In this document: piece after piece, positions 23,106 through 34,019 of the stretch
Position numbering within the stretch: the first letter of the stretch is position 1
Layout: each line of letters starts with the position of its first letter
NCBI GenBank assembly: GCA_009760855.2
Contig: WPIO01000007.1
Span: forward strand, 5,144,501-5,208,500
Direction of reading: 5' to 3'
DNA from: Cristatella mucedo
Lineage: Eukaryota; Bryozoa; Phylactolaemata; Cristatellidae
DNA: 64,000 nucleotides
Program-made: the position numbers and the translations under genes
Notes under the pieces: generated by a model
The model's input: only the letters and a program-made list of their open reading frames with translations
Database searches by the model: none
Told to the model about the DNA's origin: nothing

Positions 23106-23495
23106 CCTATGGGCTCTTATTCCTGCAGTTAGTTGAGTTGTACTTGCTGATAGTGAAAGAAGCTAAATCTGCATTGTTATATGTAACTTTAGGGTGAATC
23201 TGGTGGCGAAGACCATACAAAAATAACTCTTTCTCACAAAATTTTAAGGGACCATCACGAGTTAATAAGATGCTTTCAGTTGGTGCAAATCTCAGCAGCT
23301 AGTGTTGTCTGTCATGAACAAAGAAACTGCCAAGTTAAACCACATCTCACAGACCTGCACTTGCTCCCCATCCAGCTACATGTCATCTTCACTTTTGTGT
23401 CATCAACTTTTAGGTCACCAACTTTTTTCATCAACTTTTATTGAATCTCTTGCTCCACCCAACCTATCAGAAATACTTCATCATCGGGCTTTTTA

Positions 23496-23650
23496 GCTGG
23501 TTTGGCACAGTGGCTAAGGTTCTCGCCCGACCAAGATCGAGGTGAATGCATTGGATGGCTGAGGTGGTAGGCTCGAGCCCTGAGGCATATACGAAACGCC
23601 TGAATAGAGATTAAATTTTCTTAGGATGCCATACGTATGGTTTATAATTT
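23496..23650 (+). mobile_element. tRNA-headed SINE
   Basis: A-box-like GGTTTGGCACAGTGG at the start and B-box-like GTAGGCTCGAGCCCTG, separated by about 20 bases more than in the other copies. The tail AACGCCTGAATAGAGATTAA precedes TTTTCTTAGGATGCCATACG. Inserted in LINE-A. Confidence 0.75.
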
Positions 23651-24173
23651 AACAAATGAATTATTAGTCTATGCGAATTCTTCAAAAATTATTTTATCAA
23701 AATTAATTTATCAACAAACCAATTCATCAACAAATCACTTCATAAAAAATTAATTCATCAATAAATAATTTTAAAAGTAAATTGCCCCATTTTTGGCCTT
23801 TTTGGCATATTTTCTTTCGATCTTTCTCTATGAAGTTTAATAAAACGGCACTCACGAAATGGCACACATAACCTTAGCTCGGGCTTCAACAGATGTGTAT
23901 TCCGCGACTCGACTACTTGCCTTCAATCGCCAGGAGCCTCCGGCTGAATCAAAGTGAGCACGGAGCAGAGCAAGCAGAAAGTGGCTGAAACTGGTTCGAC
24001 ACACTGGTAAAGTTTGGTTTTTTCACTTTTGCTTTCACTTCGTTTGTTTTTGTTCTCTTTTGATTGCATTTTTTGTTTCATTTTCGGTCACTTTTTTGAA
24101 AAAAAAAGTTCAAGGAAATAATTTGATGAATTAATTTTGGTGAAACAATATTTGATGAAATAGTTGTTAAACC
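23651..24173. mobile_element. MITE-like element with repeated TIR arms
   Basis: The left end begins TTTAACAA and the right end finishes with its complement TTGTTAAA. Inside each end lies an array of a degenerate 15-17-bp unit, AATTCATCAAAAATT-like: about six units in the left arm (23,677-23,778), and about three in inverted orientation in the right arm (24,112-24,163). The centre (about 23,780-24,110) has no frame. The plan is that of a foldback or MITE-type non-autonomous DNA transposon. No transposase relative is in the window. Confidence 0.55.
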
Positions 24174-24245
24174 TTTCTCAAGGATTAATTTTTTCTTAGG
24201 GTGCTATACAAATGATGTATAATTATAAAACGTATTTATAATAAT
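24174..24245 (+). mobile_element. SINE tail fragment
   Basis: GGATTAATTTTTTCTTAGGG followed by TGCTATACAAATGATGTATA matches the end of the SINE. Together with the tail at 23,610-23,650 there are two SINE tails flanking the inverted-repeat element. Confidence 0.55.
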
Positions 24246-24365
24246 TTAACCCCTTGCTCTTGCGACTGAAGTTGGATAGCTGTGCACCTAACCAACCTGA
24301 AATCGTTTTGAGACCGTGCCCTTCGTTTTAATATTCGGAAAGCCTGAAATTGACGCAACTTACAA

Positions 24366-24958
24366 ATGATATCTAACGGCATGGACTTGATGGTAGCAAC
24401 GTTGCTCAACTTGCAGCTAAGTCTTGGTTCTGTATGTGCAGTCTGGATGCTTATAAAATACTCTGAGCAATAGTATCGATAGCTTTTACTTAAGCACCAG
24501 TGTATTCCTGCATGCTAAAAGTGTTTACTTTACCCAGTTTTGGTGCACCACAGGCAGGCTCGTTTACAGTTCAAAAATTTACTTCTGAGAGATGGCCTGT
24601 ACAAAATATACGAATAGAAAATAGGAATTTTCAGTTTGCTTACAAGCGATTTCTGAATAAACTGAAAATTTTATGTCGATATTGTAGTCTGTACAGTAGC
24701 CTAAGCATCACAATGTCTAGTACATTCAAACTAGATGTGTGGATAAGGAGCAAGGCTACTGTTATCATGCAACCATCCATCATGTACTCATGTTTTCTAC
24801 AAATTAGTGCACAGTTTGTAGTAAATGCACTGATCAAATGTACCGAATTAGTAGATACTTTCAGTTAAACTGAGGCGTAATGCATCAAACCAGAACAGTT
24901 GCAGATGCCTGTATAATATATTTGTCATGCAGGTAAATTTTCTAAAAAAATAATGGAA
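24366..24958. other. no recognised feature
   Basis: A 122-codon + frame (24,500-24,868) and a shorter - frame overlap; neither looks like a known protein. Confidence 0.35.
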
Positions 24959-25040
24959 CGTCACGGACAGGATTCGAACCTGTGCAGGGAGACCCTATTT
25001 GATTTCGAGTCAAACGCCTTAACCACTCGGCCACCGTGAC
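24959..25040 (-). tRNA. tRNA-Ser (anticodon CGA)
   Basis: An 82-base tRNA folds completely on the - strand. Acceptor stem GTCACGG pairs with CCGTGAC, with discriminator G. The D arm contains the A box TGGCCGAGTGG. The anticodon stem TTTGA/TCAAA closes a 7-base loop CTCGAAA, giving anticodon CGA. A long variable arm (TAGGGTCTCCCTGC) is typical of serine tRNAs, and the T arm has the B box GGTTCGAATCC. No CCA is encoded, as in eukaryotes, and there is no intron. It decodes UCG codons. All stems are perfect, so this is likely functional and not a SINE head. Confidence 0.96.
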
Positions 25041-25814
25041 CCACATTACCCAACGCTAAATTTATTATTAAATAGACACTCAAGGCGACACGAGCTACAC
25101 GTTCTGTCAGTCAAGACGATATTAGCCGCCCATTTTCGCCGCATAGCTTTTGTGCTGATGCGCCTATTTTTCGCAACAGCCTCCATTCCTTGCCTCAGAA
25201 CCACTCACCACAACTTCCATTTGCCACAACGCGCAGTCGCCATAAAAGCAGAAAGTGAGCATAGCTCCGGTTCTATTATGGTTTGGTCTGTGCGGCGATA
25301 TCCACGACTCATTCTAGTCATTCTAGCGGAGGGAGGATTTAATTAAAGTGAGCCAGCCCGCCACAAGTGAATAGGCGAAGGGGCATCTTAAGTTCTTTCA
25401 AGAGTCCAATTAAAGTAGTTTCAGTATCTTGAACGAAGCAGCTGCTATGATCTGGCCTTGACTCCGGCTAACGCACTCGTTCTACTTATGCCAATTTCCC
25501 GGATGGCTAACCCGCTCCCCTATGTGTTAATTCGAGGCTGCGCGTATCAAATGACCTTTAGCTTGAAGAAAAATTCTTATTATAAATCTTACTAATAGGT
25601 TAGATTTAATCTATCTGTGCAGAAATCTCTTGGCGTACTATTTCTCGACAGTCGACGCTTTTGAGCTTCCTCGTACCGGGCTCAGGTTTTTCCGGTTTCC
25701 GGTTGCTTAGCGCCCCCTTTTGGCAGTTCCAGTCTCATCTCGTGACCGGTTTGTTTAGGCGGAAGGTAGCTCACGTCTACTTCGCAGCTGCAGCACGCTT
25801 GCATCGGAACAACC
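25041..25814. other. upstream region of the DUF4773 gene
   Basis: Between the tRNA and the start codon at 25,815. No protein gene is seen. The last 200 bases are richer in GC with several CG dinucleotides and probably hold the promoter and 5' UTR. The start context ACAACCATGC has A at -3. No clear TATA box close to the start codon. Confidence 0.4.
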
Positions 25815-28800
25815 ATGCACGCAACTCTTGTTGCTCTCATCGCTGTCATCGTCAGTGTAAACGCAGAATACGTTCAGCATGGTGCGGTTGACAAGGCTCT
25901 AGGTAAGGCCGAGTGGCTTGGCTGACCTGTTGGCTTCGGTTCATTCTTCCGCCCGCCATCGACTCGCCAAAGCGGTAGCGATCTGCCCACTCTCCCCTGG
26001 ATTGCACCGGTCCCTTTTACACGCGTCCATTAACCCACAGTGATCAGCTATTTTCTTTGCGACGGCGTCTGTTGCAGCCCGAAGCGCAGACTTGAGTGTT
26101 TTACTGTCTCGAGCCATGCGATTCAACTGCGGGAAAGTTGTCGCTGCGTTGCCTCGTCTTGGCGAGTCTTACTTTGCTCCTAATTGCGCTAGTTGCTGCG
26201 CTTTTAGTCACTTATTAGTCGCCCGGGCTTGGTCCACTTTTTCGTTCTCTTAATATCTCATTCTGTGCTAGTGCTGAAGAAGTCGCTATATTGATTCGGG
26301 GAGAGCCGCTCGCATCCTGCGTGTAGGGCGCGCTTAGGTACCGCTTAATTTGTAGAACGTCTTGAAAGATGGCTTGCTCGTTAATACATAACAGATCCTC
26401 TCTTTCACGAGTTTTTGAACCACCGGGCACCAAATTTTAACTTGAGGATGCTGAAATAAGTTATGTCGCCTCTTTTTTGCTAGTGTGGCTCGGAAAACAG
26501 GTTGGGAAGCCGGTGGGCAAAGGTCTGGTGCCCTTGAGTCCAAAGTACAGATTCCTGGTTGGTCACTGTTTAGGTTAGACCTAAAGCATGTTTTAATGAC
26601 TTGTGTTGAATGTAGTGCTTCAAGCCAGTGCACCTATTCCGTTTTACATTTGCCAGCCACCATGGGCTCTTCTTGGTTAGTACGAGGGAACCATTCCCTT
26701 TGAGTAACAAGCATAACGGGTCTAGCCAAGCTCTTGCTGTTTCTACGACTCTATGGACTGCTGTGTATTATTTAGTACTGATGCTGGCCATGTTGGTGTT
26801 GATTCATCTTTCGGGTGAAGGTGTCCTGGTGGGTGAATGGAGTGTTGATTGCTCTGTACCAATTGTAGAAGCTCAGTTTCTGAGGTATGACAGCTGGCTG
26901 CTACGCCTGGCATAATATCGAAGCTAGGTTATTGAAAATATGCCTTTGTCTAAACCCTCTTGTTTTCAGCAGCAGTGCAACTTCGATGGAATTCAAAATC
27001 GTGCGATCTGTGATGCACTTTCAGCTTTATTTTTTAGGAATGTAATGCCTATAAGGCATATAAAACGAGGCTTGGCATTTAATGTATCAGCCCATATATT
27101 CATGCAAATGGATCTCCTTTGACCTGAATCTGTGGCTTTTTCTGGGCTAATATCCGGCCATCATAAAATGTAAAGTGTTAGGAAACGCTTTTTTTTTATT
27201 CAGAGCCATTGCGGGAACATGCTGGCGATCTCATATCGATGGTTCTTAAAGCTGGTGCGAACATCGGAGATCCTCAGCCGCTCGGGTGTACTTGCACCGA
27301 TAGTGACACGTGTGGCTGTTGTGCATCATTTTACAACTTCGATGGTGAGTTATCAGCAAAACTCACAGACTGGAGCATCTGTGCTTGCTTAATGAGAAAC
27401 CCTGCCGGTGGTCCCAAAGCTGTGCATTAGTGTTTGCCTTTGCTCTGTAGGTTGTGTTAACATCACGTATATACCATCAACCGTGAGTCTAAATGTAGTG
27501 TTGTCCTACAACGGCCAAGCTGTGTACAACACAACCATCAGTGGTAAGACATTTACAGATTCCTCCAAGTTGTGCAACTATAGCAAATGCAGCTAAGCAG
27601 CTGATGCAGCACACCCCCCATGCGGCAGGCTAAAACCTCTCAGATGCACTTCACCTCACTTCTATCTCATGCCTTGCCCAGTTCCTCTGATGCTTCCGTT
27701 TTTAGCTACCAATCCGCCGCCATTCTGCACTGGTTTGCCGTACAAGTTCGCTTCGTGGTGTACTGTATTCACTAACTTGACGCTCGGCGAGGGCCACTTT
27801 GGAGGCTGCCTCACCTACCAGCTCTGGATTCTGCGTCGCAAGGTGCTCGAGTTCCCTGTGGGCTGCTTCTCGTGGCCGCCCTCGTCGTCTCACCTCGCCC
27901 TGGACGTCGCCAGTGACAGCTGCCACTGCCTGCCTGGCAAATGTCAGTGCTGCTCTCAGATTCGCGTGGCCGGACAGCCAATCTCGGATCGCAGTGAGTG
28001 TCACGCGTGTTGCCAAGTTGTTGGAGGTTTTGATGCGACAGTTGGCTGCTAGCCCTTGCTAGTGCTAGTCTTGGAGGGGCTGGAGTCATGCAGGGCAATT
28101 CTTCCTACTGCAAGTGGGAGTGGTAGCCGCTAGGGCTCTTCTGCTGCGACATAAGCAAGGCTGTTGAGTCGGATGACCTTTGCTTTACTTCGAATGCGAT
28201 TGCGTGGATTTCGAATGCGATTACTTTGAATGCCGATTGCGTGGCTGGCTGTTCTGTTTCCCTGCATGTCAGCACCTGGCTGTTACAGTTGGACTGCTGA
28301 TATGCACCTGCCGAAAAAGCCGGCTATCTCACTCTATACGCATTTCGGCTCTCAAGTGCTCAGAGTCCAAATTTTATTTGGTTCCTACCTTCTTTTTAAA
28401 GTCCTGTGGACTGATAGACACATGACCAGCTATTTACGGTAATTTCCTCTGGAGTGATAGTACATACATGGTCTAGTACAGATATGCTCGATCTCTATTC
28501 TCGATCTCTATTCTCGATCTCTATGCTGATCTATGTCTCTATATCTCTATGCTCGATTTCACATTATGCTAATGCCGAACAAGCATTCAGCCATACTGTG
28601 GTGCCGACGAGATGCTGCCGAGTACCGACCGAAGGTGTCGAGAGGAATGTTACAAATGTGTAGGAACTGCAAAATTATGTATTCCTGCACACGAGTGCTC
28701 TAGACCTCACAGTCCCGTGACTGAAGACTAGAAAAACTCGAATAATAATAAATTTGAAAGCACCAAGAGAACTTATGTATTTCTAGGCACTTTACGTATG

Positions 28801-30976
28801 ATTTGATAAATGATAACATACGCAGTGTTAGTACTCAACAAGGACAATTCACAGGGACACAGCGATTGTAGGCAGGAACTAGTGGGTTTTACCCTCTTGT
28901 CAAGTAAGGGGATGTCGTGACTGTCTGTCATTAGTGAATTCCAGGCATTGGGAGAATACAAACTAAAGGTACGGTCGCTAAAGGATTCGATGTTGATTAG
29001 AGACACGGCTAAACAAGTTGAGACAAAAGAGAGGTGGTACGATACCTAGCCTGATTGGCTAGTATTTGAGGTAGGTAGGGAAGTACGTAGCCTCTCGAAA
29101 CAGAACGAGTCGTAGAAGCAACTCAGGTGCACGTAGGTATGCAGACAATAGCAGAGCACAGAAGCGGTTAATATATCCCCGTACCTCAGAAATAAGGTTG
29201 ATATTTCTCATACCTCAGAAATATGTCCGTGTGCATTTGCTTTTAGAATAGCACCCGGCTCCATATTAGACACACTTAAGCTCTTTCCAATTGGGGGATC
29301 GGCTGGAAAACTGGTAGGAGCTAGTCGCGTGAAAAATCTTTACCATATTTGCACCTAAGCCATATATTATGATAAATCGTGTTTCTAATAATCATAATTC
29401 AGGAAACGACAATATTGTCGAGCACCTGCCATAGCCTGGCAGATTAGCATGCAAGCGTTCCACTATCTCCCACTTATTTGGATTGGCATAAGTTGATCAG
29501 TTCCTGAACCCAGCAATCCTACATTTTGCATCGTGGCATCCAATTATGACTAAAGAAACCTACACGTGCTTCGTGCAGTACACAGGGATTCCTAAGTGCA
29601 TCGGGGTGCATGGGTCGGGTATGTGGTCGATCGGGTCCCTGTGTTAAGAGCAGGAGAATTGACAGCTCAATTGATAACAGCATAGGCCCGGAAAACCAGT
29701 CACCGGATTATGGTAAACATCAATACTCTTATACCAAATGGAAGACATGTTTTGGCCATTCTGAATTTTTTTTAAATAAAGTGAGACGATCGAAACAAAG
29801 TGTGGCAAATAAAAATTATCAGCAGGTTAAAAAACCCTTTGCCGAAGCAGTTTTTTAAGTGCATACCTATTGCACTGTTACCGGATCTCGTGATCCTCAT
29901 GTTTATTTCTCCTTTCTATCCATTATGGCAGCCTCTCCCTACCATCTTTGCCTTGCTTGTAGATACCTCGACCATTGGGATACTGATGCCCTTGACTACA
30001 TTACTGCAAATCTATTTATACAGGACTCCTTGCTTCTGCTAGCCGTAGAAGCAGGCTTCCTTAAGAAGCTTTCAGACATTAAGTAGTAATCAAAGAAGAC
30101 ACCTAAATTCCAAGCACTGGGTGATGGGCGCACTACAGCATCACCAATTAGAAGAGCAAAGTCTTCTTGTCACTCTTTAGGGCACCATACAAACGAGCCA
30201 TTGTTATTATTAATAAGAGGCTGGCTTACTGTTGTTCTCCCATAAAGATTTTATCGATAAGCCAAGAAACTGTGTTTGCTTGGATAATAGGCACAGAGCA
30301 GCACTACTCATTACATGCTAATTAACTGAGTTTGTGCATTTTTTACACGCCTGCCAACACAGATGCTGTTTTATAGGATGTGTTAAGCTGATCGCCACCA
30401 ACAGCTCTGCCACCGTGTACGTCACTCATGCAGGACAACTTGTGGAGAAGGCAATCGTTGACGGTAGGTCTGAACATGATATTTTGTTATGATACACTAT
30501 TGATCATTTTCTGCATCCTGTTGGCAAATTAACTACAACAGTTTCATGGCTTGACAAGACAGCAGGTTATGTCAGCAGCTTGTCGTTTTGTGCCAATCAA
30601 GGCTTAGCCGCCACCTGTCTGGGCTCTGTAACTGCTGAAAACTGTGGTTCGTACAGTATTGCGGTCATGTCTGCTTTGTTCTTTGTATTTTCGAGGGTTG
30701 CTCGTGCTGAGAATGAACTATCTGTACATGTCAGCTTCGTTTGCATTGCACTGAGGTCTCGATGCATTTAGGGTTTGAATGAGTACTAAACCTGCACCAA
30801 CTCATTCTTTAGGTTCGGCTGAAACCCGCTTTTGTACCGGAGCTTTGTGCACCGAGCTGCGCGGAGTGATCAAGACTGCTTCTGATATATCTGGGTGTAT
30901 TGTTCACAATGTTGAACTCGTTGGTCGAAAGATCATGGAGACACCTGCTAGTTGCTTCCGGCTTCTTCTGAGATAA
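25815..30976 (+). CDS. secreted protein with two DUF4773-type domains
   Basis: Six exons join in frame: 25,815-25,902; 27,204-27,344; 27,451-27,543; 27,706-27,993; 30,377-30,463; 30,813-30,976 (861 bases, 286 residues). Every intron has GT/AG ends and is phase 1. Residues 1-17 (MHATLVALIAVIVSVNA) form a signal peptide, so the product is secreted. Two repeats follow. Repeat 1 has cysteines at 58, 60, 66, 68, 69, 78, 115, 126, 142 and 161; repeat 2 at 180, 182, 187, 189, 190, 205, 240, 245, 261 and 280. The CxC-CxCC start, GCVNITY, NPPPFC and GC-F-GCF blocks match what I know of DUF4773, a cysteine-rich extracellular domain of unknown function in invertebrates. NIT, NTT, NLT and NSS are possible glycosylation sites. 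Repeat 2 is more diverged and the protein stops just after its last cysteine. The family name is from memory; the exon model is from the sequence. Confidence 0.85.
28480..28560 (+). repeat. short tandem repeat (CGATCTCTATTCT units)
   Basis: Three near-perfect 13-base units and several decayed ones lie in intron 4 of the DUF4773 gene. Confidence 0.85.
28741..29095 (-). mobile_element. LINE-A 3' fragment in an intron
   Basis: Antisense to the DUF4773 gene, in its 2.4-kb fourth intron. AATAATAATAAATTTGAAAG tail, AAGAGAACTTATGTATTTCT block, then 3' UTR and the frame end (TTCCAGGCATTGGGAGAATA). No coding capacity remains. Confidence 0.8.
30165..30215 (+). mobile_element. LINE/SINE tail fragment
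   Basis: TCTTTAGGGCACCATACAAA and TTGTTATTATTAATAA match the terminal ~45 bases shared by LINE-A and the SINE. The 5' part is not recognisable, so the source cannot be decided. It lies in intron 4 of the DUF4773 gene. Confidence 0.5.
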
Positions 30977-31212
30977 CCTATGGGCACAACTGCCTGTGTG
31001 GCCGTAGTAAGTATGTCGTTGGTGATTCGACTTCTGGATACTCTTTAAATTTGGAAGTTTGCTTCTCATTGCTTCAAGATCTGTTTAAGCTAGGGATGCC
31101 CTTGCTACTGCATTTCCTTACTCTGCACCCCAATGCAAATGTAACCGTTCGTACAATTTTCTACGAGGCTTTTCGTGCTTGCTAAAAGTTTGCGCAGCAT
31201 GATCTGCCCATG

Positions 31213-31218
31213 AATAAA
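31213..31218 (+). terminator. polyadenylation signal AATAAA
   Basis: AATAAA lies 237 bases after the stop codon of the DUF4773 gene on the same strand, a usual 3' UTR length. It is the first canonical hexamer after the stop. Confidence 0.6.
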
Positions 31219-33077
31219 ATCATCAGTATCTGCACATGGAAATTGCTGTTTTCTTTACGAGCTTATGCTTACATTACTGCCAATTAGAAGCTATGTGCTT
31301 CGCCTGACACTGAAACCAAGGCGATTTGAGATTTTGGTTAAGAAAAATATTAAGCTATAACTGTGATGAAAAAATAGAGTTCTTGAGTCATTCAAACATA
31401 TTTCGGTCTGTGGGATGTTCAGTCAGGTGCAAAGAATCTTCACGTCAGCTCAGTTCTCAGTATTCGGGATGGCCAGAGCACAAACCACAGCCCTTGAGCA
31501 TCTGGGAACTGGCAGCCGGGAGTTATTCAGGAGCAGCAGGATTCGTCAAAAAGTGCTTCACTGGCCTGGGAGTTTGCATTGCATCGTTATCTTGATGCCA
31601 AATGGAATGAACCCCTAGCATTGAAGCATTTCAGTATTTGAGCTTTGAAATCCAACATGCTTGACCAACAATGTCTTGAGTGTGGTACTTACCGAAGAAT
31701 CCTTGTCTGGTGTTGGTGCAGTGACCCAGCCACTTGCCTGATTTGAACTCCATAGAACGACTATGGAGCGATACCGACAGGCGGCTGAGGCTGGGTGTTT
31801 GTTTGGCATACCCCACTAGCCGACCTTTCCAGTAAAATTCAAGCACAGTGGAATGTCCTGCAGCAGAAGAGACTTTTCGGAGGCTTGTGGCCTTTATGCC
31901 TGGCCAGACAAGGGAGGTCATAAAGTTTCATGGTGTGACGATGTCACACTGGATGCACAAATACTTACAGGGTTTGTTTTTGAGCTGTCATTATTTTCCC
32001 ATGCTCGGCATAACTTTAGTTTGCCTTGAATCGTAGAAAATCCTTTTTACACGAATGAATTTACACATTCAGTAGTGGTGGCCATACTGCGAGTTTAAAG
32101 TGAGTGTTTATTTCGGGATCTGCCACATGTAGCTAGGAAATATTTTGAGAAACACTGCAGCTACTATGCTAAGGGGATGCCGACCCTGCCGCATTACAAG
32201 GCCATAGCTGTTGTAAGATTAGATGACCTTGTGATGAAGCTTTATCTACACTAGAGAACTTTCGGGGAGTCGAGACCCTGGAACTTAAAGCTAGGTCATC
32301 AATTTAACTGGAAAGGGGGACTGCTGGCTGATAGGAAGGATATGAGTCTCGATGGTTGGGTTTGAGGAATTAGCCAGGCGGTCTACTTCTTGACGGTAGA
32401 TCGGAGACTTCAGAGGCAGCCGACCAATAAGGAACAGATTCAGAAAGCATCGTGGATGCCAATTTTATAGAAACGCATGAGTAGGCAAGTTGTGGTGCTG
32501 TAAGAGTTCAGAATGTATGAATGTATTGTTAAAAAAGCTGCCTATAAGAGGATTGAGGCTAAACTATCGACGACGGGTGTATGAGCATATATAGGTGGCA
32601 GCAGACGCGTGTTCTCGGATAGCTGCTGCTCCATTTCCATTTGCAGCGAAGCGAGAGAACCTTTACAACCTCCACACTTCCGAGATCTCTCGTGCTGCCA
32701 AGTGAGAGCGTATGTACCAGCCACAACCCGACAACGAGGCTTGTCTCGACTCTGAACTGAACTCAGTGTAGACATGTAGACAGATTCAGTTAGGCTGGTT
32801 CGATGCAAGTTCGAACTCGAGACAAGTTCTCCCGTGTCTCGACTGCATGCGTTCGCCAGTGTAGATGCACAACAAATATAGTTGGACCTGTTCGATAGCT
32901 CAAGCGGCTGAATCCTGTCGGCTGATCAGGACCGATGCAAGGAGTGGCCAGCTCATTAAGATGGTAGCACCTCAAAATAGAACTGCCCCACTAATGTGGC
33001 CTAGCGCGGTCATACAAAGATGCTGCAGGGATTGATATGTAAGTAGTAGGCTGGCTAAGTGTGACCTATTAATATTA
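31219..33077. other. no recognised gene; one tRNA-like A box
   Basis: A 96-codon - frame at 31,921-31,631 has protein-like composition but no family I recognise. At 32,893-32,945 the + strand reads GATAGCTCAAGCGGCTGAAT, a good tRNA A box, but no matching B box follows, so it is at most a broken SINE head. Nothing else is supported. Confidence 0.35.
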
Positions 33078-33138
33078 AGAAAAATAACAATTCATTTGTA
33101 TAGCGCCTGAGCGAACTGCATCTGTTTCTAGGCTTACT
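33078..33138 (-). mobile_element. LINE-A tail fragment
   Basis: AATAACAATTCATTTGTATA followed by GCGCCTGAGCGAACTGCATC and TGTTTCTAGGC is the antisense LINE-A 3' end, cut off where the SINE begins. Confidence 0.7.
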
Positions 33139-33285
33139 GTAATGGTTTGGTCCAGCAGTTAAGGTGGTCGTCCCGACCAAAGTCTGGCTGAGGTCGTGGG
33201 CTCGAGCCCCGTGGCATATGTGAAGCACCTGAATAGATATTAGGTTCACTTGGGGCACTATGCAAATGAATTAAAGGTTTTTTTA
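33139..33285 (+). mobile_element. tRNA-headed SINE, best-preserved copy
   Basis: A-box block GGTTTGGTCCAGCAGTTAAG, spacer GACCAAAGTCTGGCTGAGG, B-box block GTGGGCTCGAGCCCCGTGG, then the LINE-like tail AAGCACCTGAATAGATATTA and GGGGCACTATGCAAATGAAT. About 145 bases in all. LINE-A 3' fragments flank it on both sides. Confidence 0.85.
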
Positions 33286-33289
33286 TTTT

Positions 33290-33400
33290 ATAGTAATAAT
33301 AAAAATGATACATTTGATATAGCGCCCTCAGAAAACCCAATCTTTCACTCTCTCTCTCCCTAGGCACTTTACATTTGCTGCTAAGGAAGCATGATCGAAC
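33290..33400 (-). mobile_element. LINE-A tail fragment
   Basis: AATAATAAAAATGATACATT, then GCGCCCTCAGAAAACCCAAT with an inserted CTCTCTCTC run, then GCACTTTACATTTGCTG. It ends in the 3' UTR near GGAAGCATGATCGAAC. Confidence 0.75.
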
Positions 33401-33937
33401 GTGCCACCGCTCGCTCCGAGAGGCAGTGCGTCGGCAAGCAACACCTGCGGCTTAAGCGCAGAAGGGTAGCGCGAAAAGCCGTAGTATAGCAGCACGAAGA
33501 ATGGGGCGGTGGCAATAGCTGCTGAAGTTTTTTCAGGAGGTTACAAAACGCAAGCCTTTGCACATCGTAAGTCATAAAGCTGAAGGCTTTCAGTGTGCCT
33601 ACAAGCATGACCGCAGGAGAGAGCACGAATAGAATTATATTTAATGAACTGTTGAAAGTAAATAGTTTACGATAATTGATAACGAAAAGCCATGCTTAAA
33701 AGCTAGTCAGCCGGTCAAGGTCTCTTCTATTACAGGCACTATTTTTCCTATTTCTTTGTAATGGAGAGATTGCGATCAGAAAGCAAAAGATCGTGCATTC
33801 GGCTCGATGTCAAAACTCGGTAGGATTTGTACACCTAGGCTCCAGCCATAAGGACTGTATTGCACGGAGACTCATTCGCTACTACTGATATCCCCGATGG
33901 GAAACCTCATGACTCATTCGTTGCTACTTAAAATGGC

Positions 33938-33940
<3 letters not shown>
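33401..33940. other. no recognised gene; holds a dispersed repeat
   Basis: An 81-codon - frame (33,626-33,381) overlaps the LINE tail at its end and is not recognised. Bases 33,788-33,832 share a near-identical ~45-base block with 39,536-39,581. Confidence 0.35.
33788..33832 (+). repeat. dispersed ~45-bp repeat, copy 1
   Basis: The block GATCGTGCATTCGGCTCGAT followed by GTCAAAACTCGGTAGGA matches copy 2 at 39,536-39,581 with only one difference in the core. The flanks share only weak similarity (CATTCGCT, TACTGCTACTGCTGA-like). Confidence 0.75.

Positions 33941-34002
<62 letters not shown>
33941..34002. repeat. (TG)n microsatellite
   Basis: Thirty-one uninterrupted TG units. Confidence 0.98.
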
Positions 34003-34004
<2 letters not shown>

Positions 34005-34019
34005 CTCACGCACACTTGC

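Larger units (their letters stand above)
23262..24365 (+). mobile_element. LINE-A copy split by SINE and MITE-like DNA
   Basis: The left arm (about 23,262-23,493) runs from the TTGGTGCAAATCTCAGCAGC block to CTATCAGAAATACTTCATCA; the right arm (about 24,255-24,365) resumes at the sequence for the NLKSFGDRAFSSYAPKAWN block (AACCTGAAATCGTTTTGAGA, then CGGAAAGCCTGAAATTGACG). The 0.75 kb between them is younger: a SINE, an inverted-repeat element and a second SINE tail. Confidence 0.65.
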
